Assembly (NCBI GenBank): GCA_945971355.1
Contig: CAMFPD010000170.1
Coordinates: 1-5,030, forward strand
DNA length: 5,030 bases
Direction of reading: 5' to 3'
From: an uncultured Lachnobacterium sp.
GTDB taxonomy: Bacteria > Bacillota > Clostridia > Lachnospirales > Lachnospiraceae
Below, one piece after another: positions 1 through 5,030 of this stretch. Position 1 is the stretch's first letter. Every line of letters begins with the position of its first letter. The notes beneath the pieces are model-generated. The model was not told the DNA's origin. It did not search any database and saw only the letters and a list, made by a program, of their open reading frames with translations. The position numbers and the translations under genes are program-made.

Positions 1-79
1 TTCAAGGCTTGATTGTTTTCCTTTCCGGCTGCCCATTGAAACTGTACGTTAAAATCAAGGGTGAAAGTTGTGCGATTTT

Positions 80-1561
80 CTATCTCAACAGCTCATACAC
101 CATATCTGCTGTAAAGGTCACACTCTCAAGATTATCAACCTCAATCTGATACAAAGCATTTGCTGCCAGATGCTCTGCCGCCTGTTCAATATCTCTGATT
201 CCTGAAGTATTCTTGTGAATATCAACAATTGCCTCAAGCGCTTCCTCTGAGATAATACACTCATCAGGTTTTAACCCAATTCTCTTTAACACCTTCGGAA
301 GTGCAAACTTAGAGAAGATAACCTTCTTCTCCTCAGGCGTATAATCTGGAAGTTCAATCACCGCAAATCGTGATAAAATCGGAGCACTAATCATGTCCTT
401 GTCATTTGCTGTGGCAATAGGATACACACCTGTTGTAGGAATCATACATTCCATATAGTTATCTGTAAATCCCAGATTATCCAGAAGAGTGAGAAGTACA
501 TCAGCAGGGTTTCCATTTCCCTTTCCTGACGCAGCCTTATCAAGCTCATTAATAATAAATACAAGATTTGACTCTCCAGCCATTGAGAAAGCCTCCATTA
601 TGATACCCGGCTTTGCATTAGAATAAATTCGAGAGCTTCCTGTCAGCTGCTCTGGGTCATTGATAGAGCTCATATCAAGAGTTGTCCATGGAAGCTTTAA
701 TATTCTTGCTACTGCATATGCTATCTGTGACTTTCCTGTACCAGCAGGTCCACATATAAGCAATCCATAGGCCGGAAGTGTGTGAGTTCTGTTAATCTGT
801 ATGATTGTTTCCATAATTCTTTGTTTTACACGCTCAAGGCCATACAGTTCCTCATCAAGAATACGTCTTGCCTCAACAGGGTCAATGGCCTCAAAGTAAT
901 TGCTCTTCCACTGAACGTTCATCATTATTGACAAGGCTCTCTGAGCATGACGTCTCTCCTCTGGCGATACCTCTGAGGATTTGGCAACGGCAAGATTTCG
1001 TCTTGCCCATAGCTGTATATTATCTGGCAAAGTTCTGCCTGCGCAGGTAATAAAATCTGTGATGCTCTGAATACTTGTGAGCTTCATATCATCGCCATCT
1101 TCTATTCCATCCTCGTCGATTTCTTCCTCGCTTGGAGCTTCGCTTGCGAGAAGCCTGTCTATCATAAACTGAAGAAAACCGTCCTCAGCAGAAAGTTTAT
1201 TTCCACTTCCAGACACATTTTCTCTTATTTTATAAACTGCATACCCCTCATCTGTATTCTCACCTGAGAGCTGCACCTTAATGTGGTTTTCACCAAGCCA
1301 TTTGTGTAATGCCACAAATCTGCTGTCTATCTTTATTATATCAGCTACTTCTGTTCCATCCTCACCGTCGAATTCAAAGGTTGTCTTCTTTACCGGATTT
1401 GTAAATGTTCCAATGGAATGATGACTCCATTTCTTTGCACTGTTATCTAACAGGAGAATTGGCTTCTCCACTGTTGGCATATGTTCATTAGACCGAAAAG
1501 TCTCGTATGTACAAATTGCTTTTTTGTCTGTTGGTTCATTGTCAAAATCAAATACTGGCAT
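80..1561 (-). CDS. Lon-like AAA+ ATPase without a peptidase domain
   Basis: A 493-residue cytoplasmic AAA+ ATPase, probably an ATP-driven remodelling or chaperone-like protein; its substrate is unknown. From about residue 200 it follows the Lon pattern: a linker helix ending in a Trp (QRALSIMMNVQW, 207-218), then LDEELYGLERVKQRI (235-249), Walker A GPAGTGKS (271-278), a Walker B region FIINELDKA (335-343), sensor 1 in ATAND (N386), an arginine-finger candidate R398 (LSRF) and sensor 2 R456 (SGIRDIEQ). The protein ends at the close of the AAA lid, so the Lon Ser-Lys peptidase domain is absent. Residues 1-195 match no domain I know and include an acidic stretch (144-158). Walker B has Asn338 where Asp is usual. 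The start is supported by GAGGGGAAG just upstream; the stop is TAG. It lies 98 bases after the permease and beyond its terminator, so it is probably transcribed separately. The Lon-like AAA call is firm; the cellular role is unknown. Confidence 0.9.
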   Translation of the reverse strand: MPVFDFDNEPTDKKAICTYETFRSNEHMPTVEKPILLLDNSAKKWSHHSIGTFTNPVKKTTFEFDGEDGTEVADIIKIDSRFVALHKWLGENHIKVQLSGENTDEGYAVYKIRENVSGSGNKLSAEDGFLQFMIDRLLASEAPSEEEIDEDGIEDGDDMKLTSIQSITDFITCAGRTLPDNIQLWARRNLAVAKSSEVSPEERRHAQRALSIMMNVQWKSNYFEAIDPVEARRILDEELYGLERVKQRIMETIIQINRTHTLPAYGLLICGPAGTGKSQIAYAVARILKLPWTTLDMSSINDPEQLTGSSRIYSNAKPGIIMEAFSMAGESNLVFIINELDKAASGKGNGNPADVLLTLLDNLGFTDNYMECMIPTTGVYPIATANDKDMISAPILSRFAVIELPDYTPEEKKVIFSKFALPKVLKRIGLKPDECIISEEALEAIVDIHKNTSGIRDIEQAAEHLAANALYQIEVDNLESVTFTADMVYELLR

Positions 1562-1565
1562 TTCT

Positions 1566-1574
1566 CTTCCCCTC
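1566..1574 (-). promoter_or_regulatory. Ribosome binding site of the AAA+ ATPase gene
   Basis: GAGGGGAAG on the minus strand, with its G run about 7 bases before the ATG at 1561. It is strongly purine-rich and supports MPVFDFDNEP as the true N-terminus over the later internal Met28. I see no convincing -35/-10 pair in the short gap between the permease terminator and this site, so the promoter of the ATPase gene remains unidentified. Confidence 0.65.
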
Positions 1575-1609
1575 TTAGTTTTAATGTTTTACTTCTGATT
1601 TGTATATCT

Positions 1610-1635
1610 AAAATCGGCAGCCCCAAGGCTGCCGA
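1610..1635 (-). terminator. Rho-independent terminator after the purine permease gene
   Basis: On the minus strand a perfect 9-base-pair GC-rich stem (TCGGCAGCC / GGCTGCCGA, plus-strand arms 1614-1622 and 1627-1635) closes a 4-base loop. The 3' arm runs straight into TTTTAG. The stem starts about 25 bases after the permease stop. The U tract is short, so some read-through into the ATPase gene is possible. The plus-strand orientation has no T run after the stem, so it acts only on leftward transcription. Confidence 0.85.
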
Positions 1636-1638
1636 CTA

Positions 1639-1662
1639 GGATTTCGATTAGGATTTCGATTA
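1639..1662 (-). repeat. Exact 12-base tandem duplication at the permease stop codon
   Basis: On the minus strand TAATCGAAATCC occurs twice without a mismatch, followed at once by TAG and then the terminator stem. The first TAA is the stop codon of the permease. Because the unit is 12 bases, the second copy supplies another in-frame TAA and the following TAG a third in-frame stop. Two exact copies suggest a replication-slippage duplication; no function is evident. Confidence 0.75.
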
Positions 1663-3027
1663 TAAGAAGATATATTTAAGTACAAACAGTATTGCAAGAA
1701 TGTACATAAGTGGTGTAATCTTCTTTGCCTTACCGCATACAAGATTGATAATAACATATGAGATACATCCAACTGCGATACCCTCTGAAATACTATACAT
1801 AAGTGGCATAGCGATAAGTGCAAGGTATGCTGGCACAGCCTCTGTAAGGTCATTGAAATCGATATCAACTACTGCAGATACCATAAGGAATCCAACAAAG
1901 ATAAGAGCTGGTGCTGTTGCAAAGCCCGGAATTGTTGTAAATACAGGAGCAAGGAAAATTGAGACAAGGAAAAGGAATCCTGTCACAACTGAAGCAAGTC
2001 CTGTTCTTCCACCCTCTGAAACACCTGCTGAGCTCTCTACAAAGGTAGTTGTTGTTGATGTTCCAAGCACTGCTCCTGCCGATGTGGCAACAGCATCTGC
2101 AAGAAGCGCCTGCTTGATACGTGGAAGCTGTCCATCCTTATCAAGAAGCTTAGCCTTGTCAGCACATCCGATCAGTGTTCCAAGTGTATCAAACATATCT
2201 ACAAATAAGAATGAGCACATAATAACGATAAAGTCAACAATCTTTACACTTCCAATTGCATCCATGTTAAAACACTGTCCGAATGTCTGCCCTATTGCTC
2301 CCAGATTAAATGTTGCCCATGAAGGAATCAGTGAATAAAATCCTGCCTCAACATCTACCACATAAATACCTGTAAGCTGACAAATAATTCCAAGTACCCA
2401 GGTTACAATGATTCCGATAAGAATAGAACCCTTCACTTTCTTTGTGTAGAGAATAGCTGTTACCAAAAGTCCAATTATACAGAGGATTGCACTGATTCCA
2501 ACTGTGTGGAAAGTCTCAGGATCAGCATATGAAACAACAGTTACAAGTGTTGAATCACTATTTACTACCAGGTATCCTCCCTGCATTCCGATAAAAGCAA
2601 CGAAAAGTCCAATACCAACAGAAACACCCTTCTTGAGTGTCATTGGGATGGCATTAAAGATTGCCTCACGCACATTTGTAAGTGAAAGAACTATAAATAC
2701 CAGTCCTTCTACAAATACAGCCAGAAGTGCAAACTGCCATGAGTATCCCATTGAACCACATACTGTGTATGCAAAATACGCATTGAGTCCAAGCCCCGGA
2801 GCAAGCGCAAACGGATAGTTGGCAAACAATGCCATGCACATTGTTCCGATAAAGGCAGCTAAAGCAGTTGCCATCAGAACAGCCTGTGAATCCATTCCCG
2901 ATGCTGAAAGGATGGATGGGTTTACAGCGAGAATATACGCCATTGTCATAAAAGTAGTAATACCGGCAATGACTTCAGTTTTCACTGTAGTGTTGTTTTC
3001 TTTGAGCTTAAATAATTTTTCTACCAT
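1660..3027 (-). CDS. NCS2 family purine permease (AzgA/PbuG-like, probable hypoxanthine/guanine uptake)
   Basis: A 455-residue integral membrane transporter, the normal length for the AzgA branch of nucleobase:cation symporter-2, which imports hypoxanthine, guanine or adenine for purine salvage. Family signatures are plain: NPSIL (36-40), APGLGLNAYFAYTV (76-89), FLFVDMFDTLGTLIG (273-287) and the run from GTSTTTTFVESS (322-333) through AGVSEGGRTGL (334-344). The acidic residues in DMFDTLG and VESS fall in the segments that form the substrate site in this fold. Hydrophobic segments cover most of the chain, as expected for about 12-14 membrane spans. The start is set by GAAAGGGA upstream of the ATG. 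It lies 70 bases after the chemoreceptor gene with no terminator between, and ends at a strong hairpin. No purine riboswitch fits in the short leader. The family is certain; the preferred purine cannot be told from sequence alone. Confidence 0.95.
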   Translation of the reverse strand: MVEKLFKLKENNTTVKTEVIAGITTFMTMAYILAVNPSILSASGMDSQAVLMATALAAFIGTMCMALFANYPFALAPGLGLNAYFAYTVCGSMGYSWQFALLAVFVEGLVFIVLSLTNVREAIFNAIPMTLKKGVSVGIGLFVAFIGMQGGYLVVNSDSTLVTVVSYADPETFHTVGISAILCIIGLLVTAILYTKKVKGSILIGIIVTWVLGIICQLTGIYVVDVEAGFYSLIPSWATFNLGAIGQTFGQCFNMDAIGSVKIVDFIVIMCSFLFVDMFDTLGTLIGCADKAKLLDKDGQLPRIKQALLADAVATSAGAVLGTSTTTTFVESSAGVSEGGRTGLASVVTGFLFLVSIFLAPVFTTIPGFATAPALIFVGFLMVSAVVDIDFNDLTEAVPAYLALIAMPLMYSISEGIAVGCISYVIINLVCGKAKKITPLMYILAILFVLKYIFL

Positions 3028-3033
3028 GATTAT

Positions 3034-3041
3034 TCCCTTTC
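3034..3041 (-). promoter_or_regulatory. Ribosome binding site of the permease gene
   Basis: GAAAGGGA on the minus strand, followed by a 6-base gap to the ATG at 3027. It fits a Clostridia-type Shine-Dalgarno and confirms the start MVEKLFKLKE. Confidence 0.65.
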
Positions 3042-3056
3042 TTTTTAATATATATA

Positions 3057-3086
3057 ATCATATGCACTATGCATATAATTTCATAA
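3057..3086 (-). promoter_or_regulatory. Possible weak promoter for the permease gene
   Basis: On the minus strand TATGAT (3057-3062) matches the -10 consensus at five of six bases. TTATGA (3081-3086), 18 bases further up, is a poor -35 match at three of six. The region is very AT-rich, so chance matches are likely, and the permease could equally be expressed from the chemoreceptor promoter. The element overlaps the palindrome at 3060-3076. Confidence 0.25.
3060..3076. repeat. 17-base palindrome in the permease leader
   Basis: ATATGCA-CTA-TGCATAT is a perfect 7-base inverted repeat around a 3-base centre, 32 bases before the permease start. The AT-rich arms and lack of a U run make a terminator unlikely. 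The size and near-symmetry fit a binding site for a dimeric regulator, but I do not recognise the motif. Confidence 0.45.
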
Positions 3087-3097
3087 TAAATTTACAA

Positions 3098-4390
3098 CTA
3101 TTTCCGTTCCTCGTTAATCTTCTCCTTTTTCTTTGCAACATCTGCCACATATCCCACAAGTTCTTCAGATACATCAGATATTGTCTCTGTAGATACCATA
3201 CACTTTTCAACCACTTCCTCGAATTTTTGTAATTCTGACACTGTGTTTTCTATACTGCTGGTATTGGTATCTACCGTCTCTCTCAGGGCTTCCATCTGTC
3301 CCTTCATGGAATCTCCATGGTTCTTTGCTGATTCAGCCTCCCTGTCTATCTCTACGATAGCATTACCTACATTTTCGATTTCCTTATTCAGTCTTCCAAA
3401 TATTTCTTCAGTCTCCTGAATCTTTTCGTTTTGTCGGTTAAAGGCTTCCTCCAGAGTCTTGGTAACCTCCACACTCTCATTTGAATTGTGAATCAGAGAA
3501 TCTACTACCTCCGCAATTCTGGCTGAAGAGTTTTTAGATTGTATTGCCAGCTCTCCTATCTGTTCTGCCACAACTGCAAAGCCTTTACCCTGTTCTCCAA
3601 CTCTCGCTGCTTCAATACTTGCATTCAGTGCCAGAAGATTAGTCTGTCCTGCAATGCTTGTTATTATGTCAACAGCCTCCATAATTTCCTGAACAGACTG
3701 GTTTGTCGCCATGGTCTGTCTGTTGATGTTTTCTACAGCCTCTCCATTCTGATTGCTTATTTCAACCAGATCCTGCATCAGATTATCCACCTCACTGTTG
3801 CAGGATTTCATATTCTGTGCACTATCCGATAAATCATCAATTTGAGCTGCAATAGTGTCAATGGAGTTTCCAAAAGACTCTATGCTCCCTATAAAGTTAT
3901 CCGTCATAGCTGCCTGATTATTTGCGTTTTCTGCAATTTTAGCTGCCTCTGAATTCACATTCTCAGACATTGCAGACATTTCCTCAAAAGATTCCCTGAA
4001 ATCTACCACCACAGTACCTAAGTGTGCTGTGGAATCCTTGATGCCTTTGATGATTCTTGCAAACTCTGACACAAGTCCCTGCACATGCTCTAACAATTCT
4101 CTGATGGCTTCATTTTTCACATGGTAATTGAATTCCACCTTAACATCTTCGTTTGCTATTTCATCAATATTGTTTGAAACATCTGAAAAGCAATTCATCA
4201 TTCCATTAAGAATCTTAACTATTCCTGACACAATACCTACACACACGATAAGCAATAAAACAATAACTACCGTAGACGACAGCTTCCCTGCCTCAATAAG
4301 TTTAAGCAGTAAAACAATTAACAAAAATACTATAATTGCCGGAATACTTGCTACTAAGACTGCATGTTTAATTCGTTTCTTCTTATCCAT
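3098..4390 (-). CDS. Methyl-accepting chemotaxis protein with minimal extracellular region
   Basis: A 430-residue chemoreceptor that should form trimers of dimers with CheW and CheA at the inner face of the membrane. Two hydrophobic segments (about 8-31 and 39-60) are separated by only some seven residues, so there is no extracellular ligand-binding domain. A HAMP-like stretch (about 60-112) follows, then a long coiled coil. The hairpin tip is highly conserved: ITSIAGQTNLLALN (243-256), ASIEAARVGEQGKGFAVVAE (257-276). E260, R263 and E266 correspond to Tsr E385, R388 and E391, the tip contacts for receptor trimers and CheA/CheW. Just after it, QIGELA stands where EVRxLA is usual. No CheR-tethering pentapeptide is present; the tail is KKKEKINEERK. 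The start is supported by AAAGGGG and by an upstream extended -10 promoter. The signal sensed is unknown and might be cytoplasmic, membrane-borne or supplied by a partner protein. Confidence 0.95.
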   Translation of the reverse strand: MDKKKRIKHAVLVASIPAIIVFLLIVLLLKLIEAGKLSSTVVIVLLLIVCVGIVSGIVKILNGMMNCFSDVSNNIDEIANEDVKVEFNYHVKNEAIRELLEHVQGLVSEFARIIKGIKDSTAHLGTVVVDFRESFEEMSAMSENVNSEAAKIAENANNQAAMTDNFIGSIESFGNSIDTIAAQIDDLSDSAQNMKSCNSEVDNLMQDLVEISNQNGEAVENINRQTMATNQSVQEIMEAVDIITSIAGQTNLLALNASIEAARVGEQGKGFAVVAEQIGELAIQSKNSSARIAEVVDSLIHNSNESVEVTKTLEEAFNRQNEKIQETEEIFGRLNKEIENVGNAIVEIDREAESAKNHGDSMKGQMEALRETVDTNTSSIENTVSELQKFEEVVEKCMVSTETISDVSEELVGYVADVAKKKEKINEERK

Positions 4391-4398
4391 ATAGGACG

Positions 4399-4405
4399 CC
4401 CCTTT
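4399..4405 (-). promoter_or_regulatory. Ribosome binding site of the chemoreceptor gene
   Basis: AAAGGGG on the minus strand, 8 bases before the ATG at 4390. It supports MDKKKRIKHA as the N-terminus, with the positive cluster just before the first membrane helix. Confidence 0.65.
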
Positions 4406-4429
4406 CTCTCATGTAAATCACTTTAAATA

Positions 4430-4467
4430 TCCCTATTATATCACAATTTTCTATATTGCAACAGGGA
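4430..4467. repeat. Imperfect inverted repeat over the chemoreceptor promoter
   Basis: The plus-strand arms TCCCTATTATA (4430-4440) and TGCAACAGGGA (4457-4467) are inverted copies differing at three positions, all transitions. As minus-strand RNA the arms could pair with two G-U pairs and one mismatch around a 16-base loop. No U run follows, so it is not a good terminator for the hydrolase gene. The arms cover the -10 and -35 elements, so a regulator site is possible. Confidence 0.35.
4435..4461 (-). promoter_or_regulatory. Sigma-A type promoter with extended -10, upstream of the chemoreceptor gene
   Basis: On the minus strand a perfect TATAAT (4435-4440) is preceded by TGA, giving the extended -10 form TGnTATAAT. 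TTGCAA (4456-4461) is a four-of-six -35 match at a short 15-base spacing, which an extended -10 can tolerate. Transcription would begin near 4428, giving a leader of about 38 bases. I see no sigma-28 (flagellar) type promoter, although chemotaxis genes often have one, and no room for a cyclic-di-GMP riboswitch after this start. Confidence 0.6.
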
Positions 4468-4512
4468 CATGAACGAGTAATTTTTGCACACAGCTTAAAC
4501 ACTAAATTTCCT

Positions 4513-5030
4513 TCAGGCAACCCCAAAAATTCTGTCCACAGCCTCCGGCAGCTTGGAAAATTCTTCAATTCTTTCCACCTCTGCATCTATCTTTCCAAAG
4601 CCATAGGCTGCGTGGATAAACCTGACCCCCGCTTTCATGCTGGAGTCATAATCCCCCTGAATATCCCCCACATACACTGCATCCTCCAGTCCGTTTCTCG
4701 TGGCTACAAGAGCGATATTGTCCGCCTTCTGAAGATTATTATTTCCAAAGCACTCTATATCCTCAAACAGCTCCTCAAAGCCGTAATACTCCAAAAATGC
4801 CTCAATATACCCAGACTGACAATTACTGACTATATACACATGATAATTTTCCTTAAGCTTTTCAACAGTCTCCCTTACCTTAGGATACAGCATTCCTCCG
4901 TGAGCACGCAGGTAATCATTTTCCTTCTCGCAACAAAGCTTAAGCAGAGCCGTTCTTGTTTCCTCTTCCACTTCCGGAAACAACAGCTCTGCAATCACAT
5001 CCATCGTCTTTCCCATAACGCTGTACATAT
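4513..5030 (-). CDS. HAD-superfamily hydrolase, partial (N-terminus outside the window)
   Basis: The C-terminal 171 or so residues of a haloacid dehalogenase-type phosphatase, probably phosphoglycolate-phosphatase-like, acting on a small phosphorylated metabolite in the cytoplasm. Numbered from the first visible Met: motif II is the Ser in YIVSNCQSGY (S68), motif III the Lys in LQKADN (K101), and motif IV is VGDIQGDYDSS (acidic residues D122, D126, D128) before MKAGVRFIHAAYGFG. The first visible part (MYSVMGKTMDVIAELLFPEV) looks like the middle of the helical cap. The DxDGT nucleophile motif, usually about 40-60 residues earlier, must lie beyond 5030, so the Met at 5028 is probably internal. 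The stop is TGA, 122 bases before the chemoreceptor start, with no clear terminator between. The substrate cannot be assigned. Truncation is by the window edge; nothing suggests a broken gene. Confidence 0.9.
   Translation of the reverse strand, partial: MYSVMGKTMDVIAELLFPEVEEETRTALLKLCCEKENDYLRAHGGMLYPKVRETVEKLKENYHVYIVSNCQSGYIEAFLEYYGFEELFEDIECFGNNNLQKADNIALVATRNGLEDAVYVGDIQGDYDSSMKAGVRFIHAAYGFGKIDAEVERIEEFSKLPEAVDRIFGVA

Noticed and set aside
80..1561. Calling the ATPase gene lon or a pseudogene of lon
   Set aside because: The peptidase domain is absent, the N-terminal half differs from Lon, and the frame is intact with a good ribosome site, so it looks like a distinct full-length protein.
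1608..1868. Minus-strand 86-codon frame overlapping the permease 3' end and terminator
   Set aside because: It overlaps the true permease frame, runs through the terminator hairpin, and its His/Leu/Cys-rich sequence does not look like a real protein.
1700..2338. Plus-strand 212-codon open frame, with others at 2504-2818 and 2819-3232
   Set aside because: They lie opposite the certain permease gene, have Ser/Thr/Pro-rich compositions typical of antisense shadows, and show no domain.
3028..3097. Purine riboswitch upstream of the purine permease
   Set aside because: The gap is only 70 bases, and the conserved purine-aptamer core and three-way junction are not present; it is an AT-rich leader with a palindrome.
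4391..4512. Cyclic-di-GMP (GEMM) riboswitch before the chemoreceptor, as seen in some Clostridia
   Set aside because: The likely transcript leader is only about 38 bases and has no GEMM-like conserved bases or tetraloop-receptor arrangement.
4383..4586. Minus-strand 67-codon frame bridging the hydrolase and chemoreceptor genes
   Set aside because: It begins inside the hydrolase in another frame, spans the promoter and overlaps the chemoreceptor start; no ribosome site or recognisable domain.
1..5030. CRISPR array, tRNA or rRNA genes, insertion sequences, prophage or defence genes
   Set aside because: There are no regularly spaced repeats, no cloverleaf or rRNA-like sequence, no transposase or integrase motifs, and the four genes fill nearly the whole window.

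Overview
The window holds four protein-coding genes, all on the minus strand, so transcription runs from position 5030 towards 1. The low-to-moderate GC content, purine-rich Shine-Dalgarno sequences (AAAGGGG, GAGGGG), a sigma-A type extended -10 promoter and the style of the proteins suggest a Firmicute of class Clostridia. A motile, gut-type Lachnospiraceae relative (Roseburia, Agathobacter or Lachnospira-like) is my best guess. That assignment is inferred from overall impression and not from a marker gene.

Layout in transcription order: (1) the C-terminal part of a HAD-superfamily phosphatase-like hydrolase, cut by the window edge (4513-5030); (2) a methyl-accepting chemotaxis protein with two membrane helices and almost no extracellular part (3098-4390), preceded by a good promoter; (3) an NCS2/AzgA-type purine permease (1660-3027), ending at a clear intrinsic terminator; (4) a 493-residue AAA+ ATPase whose ATPase half resembles the Lon protease but which stops where the Lon peptidase domain would begin (80-1561). 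The last 79 bases hold no gene I can support.

Gene spacings are 122, 70 and 98 bases, so there is no tight overlapping operon. The promoter before the chemoreceptor and the terminator after the permease suggest a chemoreceptor-permease transcription unit. The hydrolase before it and the ATPase after it are probably separate units. The permease is housekeeping-like purine salvage. The chemoreceptor feeds the CheA/CheW pathway, and any link between it and purines is speculation.

Nothing here is a convincing new multi-gene system. The most interesting item is the protease-less Lon-like ATPase, which has an unrecognised N-terminal region and an Asn in place of the usual Walker B Asp. Smaller curiosities are a 17-base palindrome in the permease leader, an imperfect inverted repeat lying over the chemoreceptor promoter, and an exact 12-base tandem duplication that begins at the permease stop codon.
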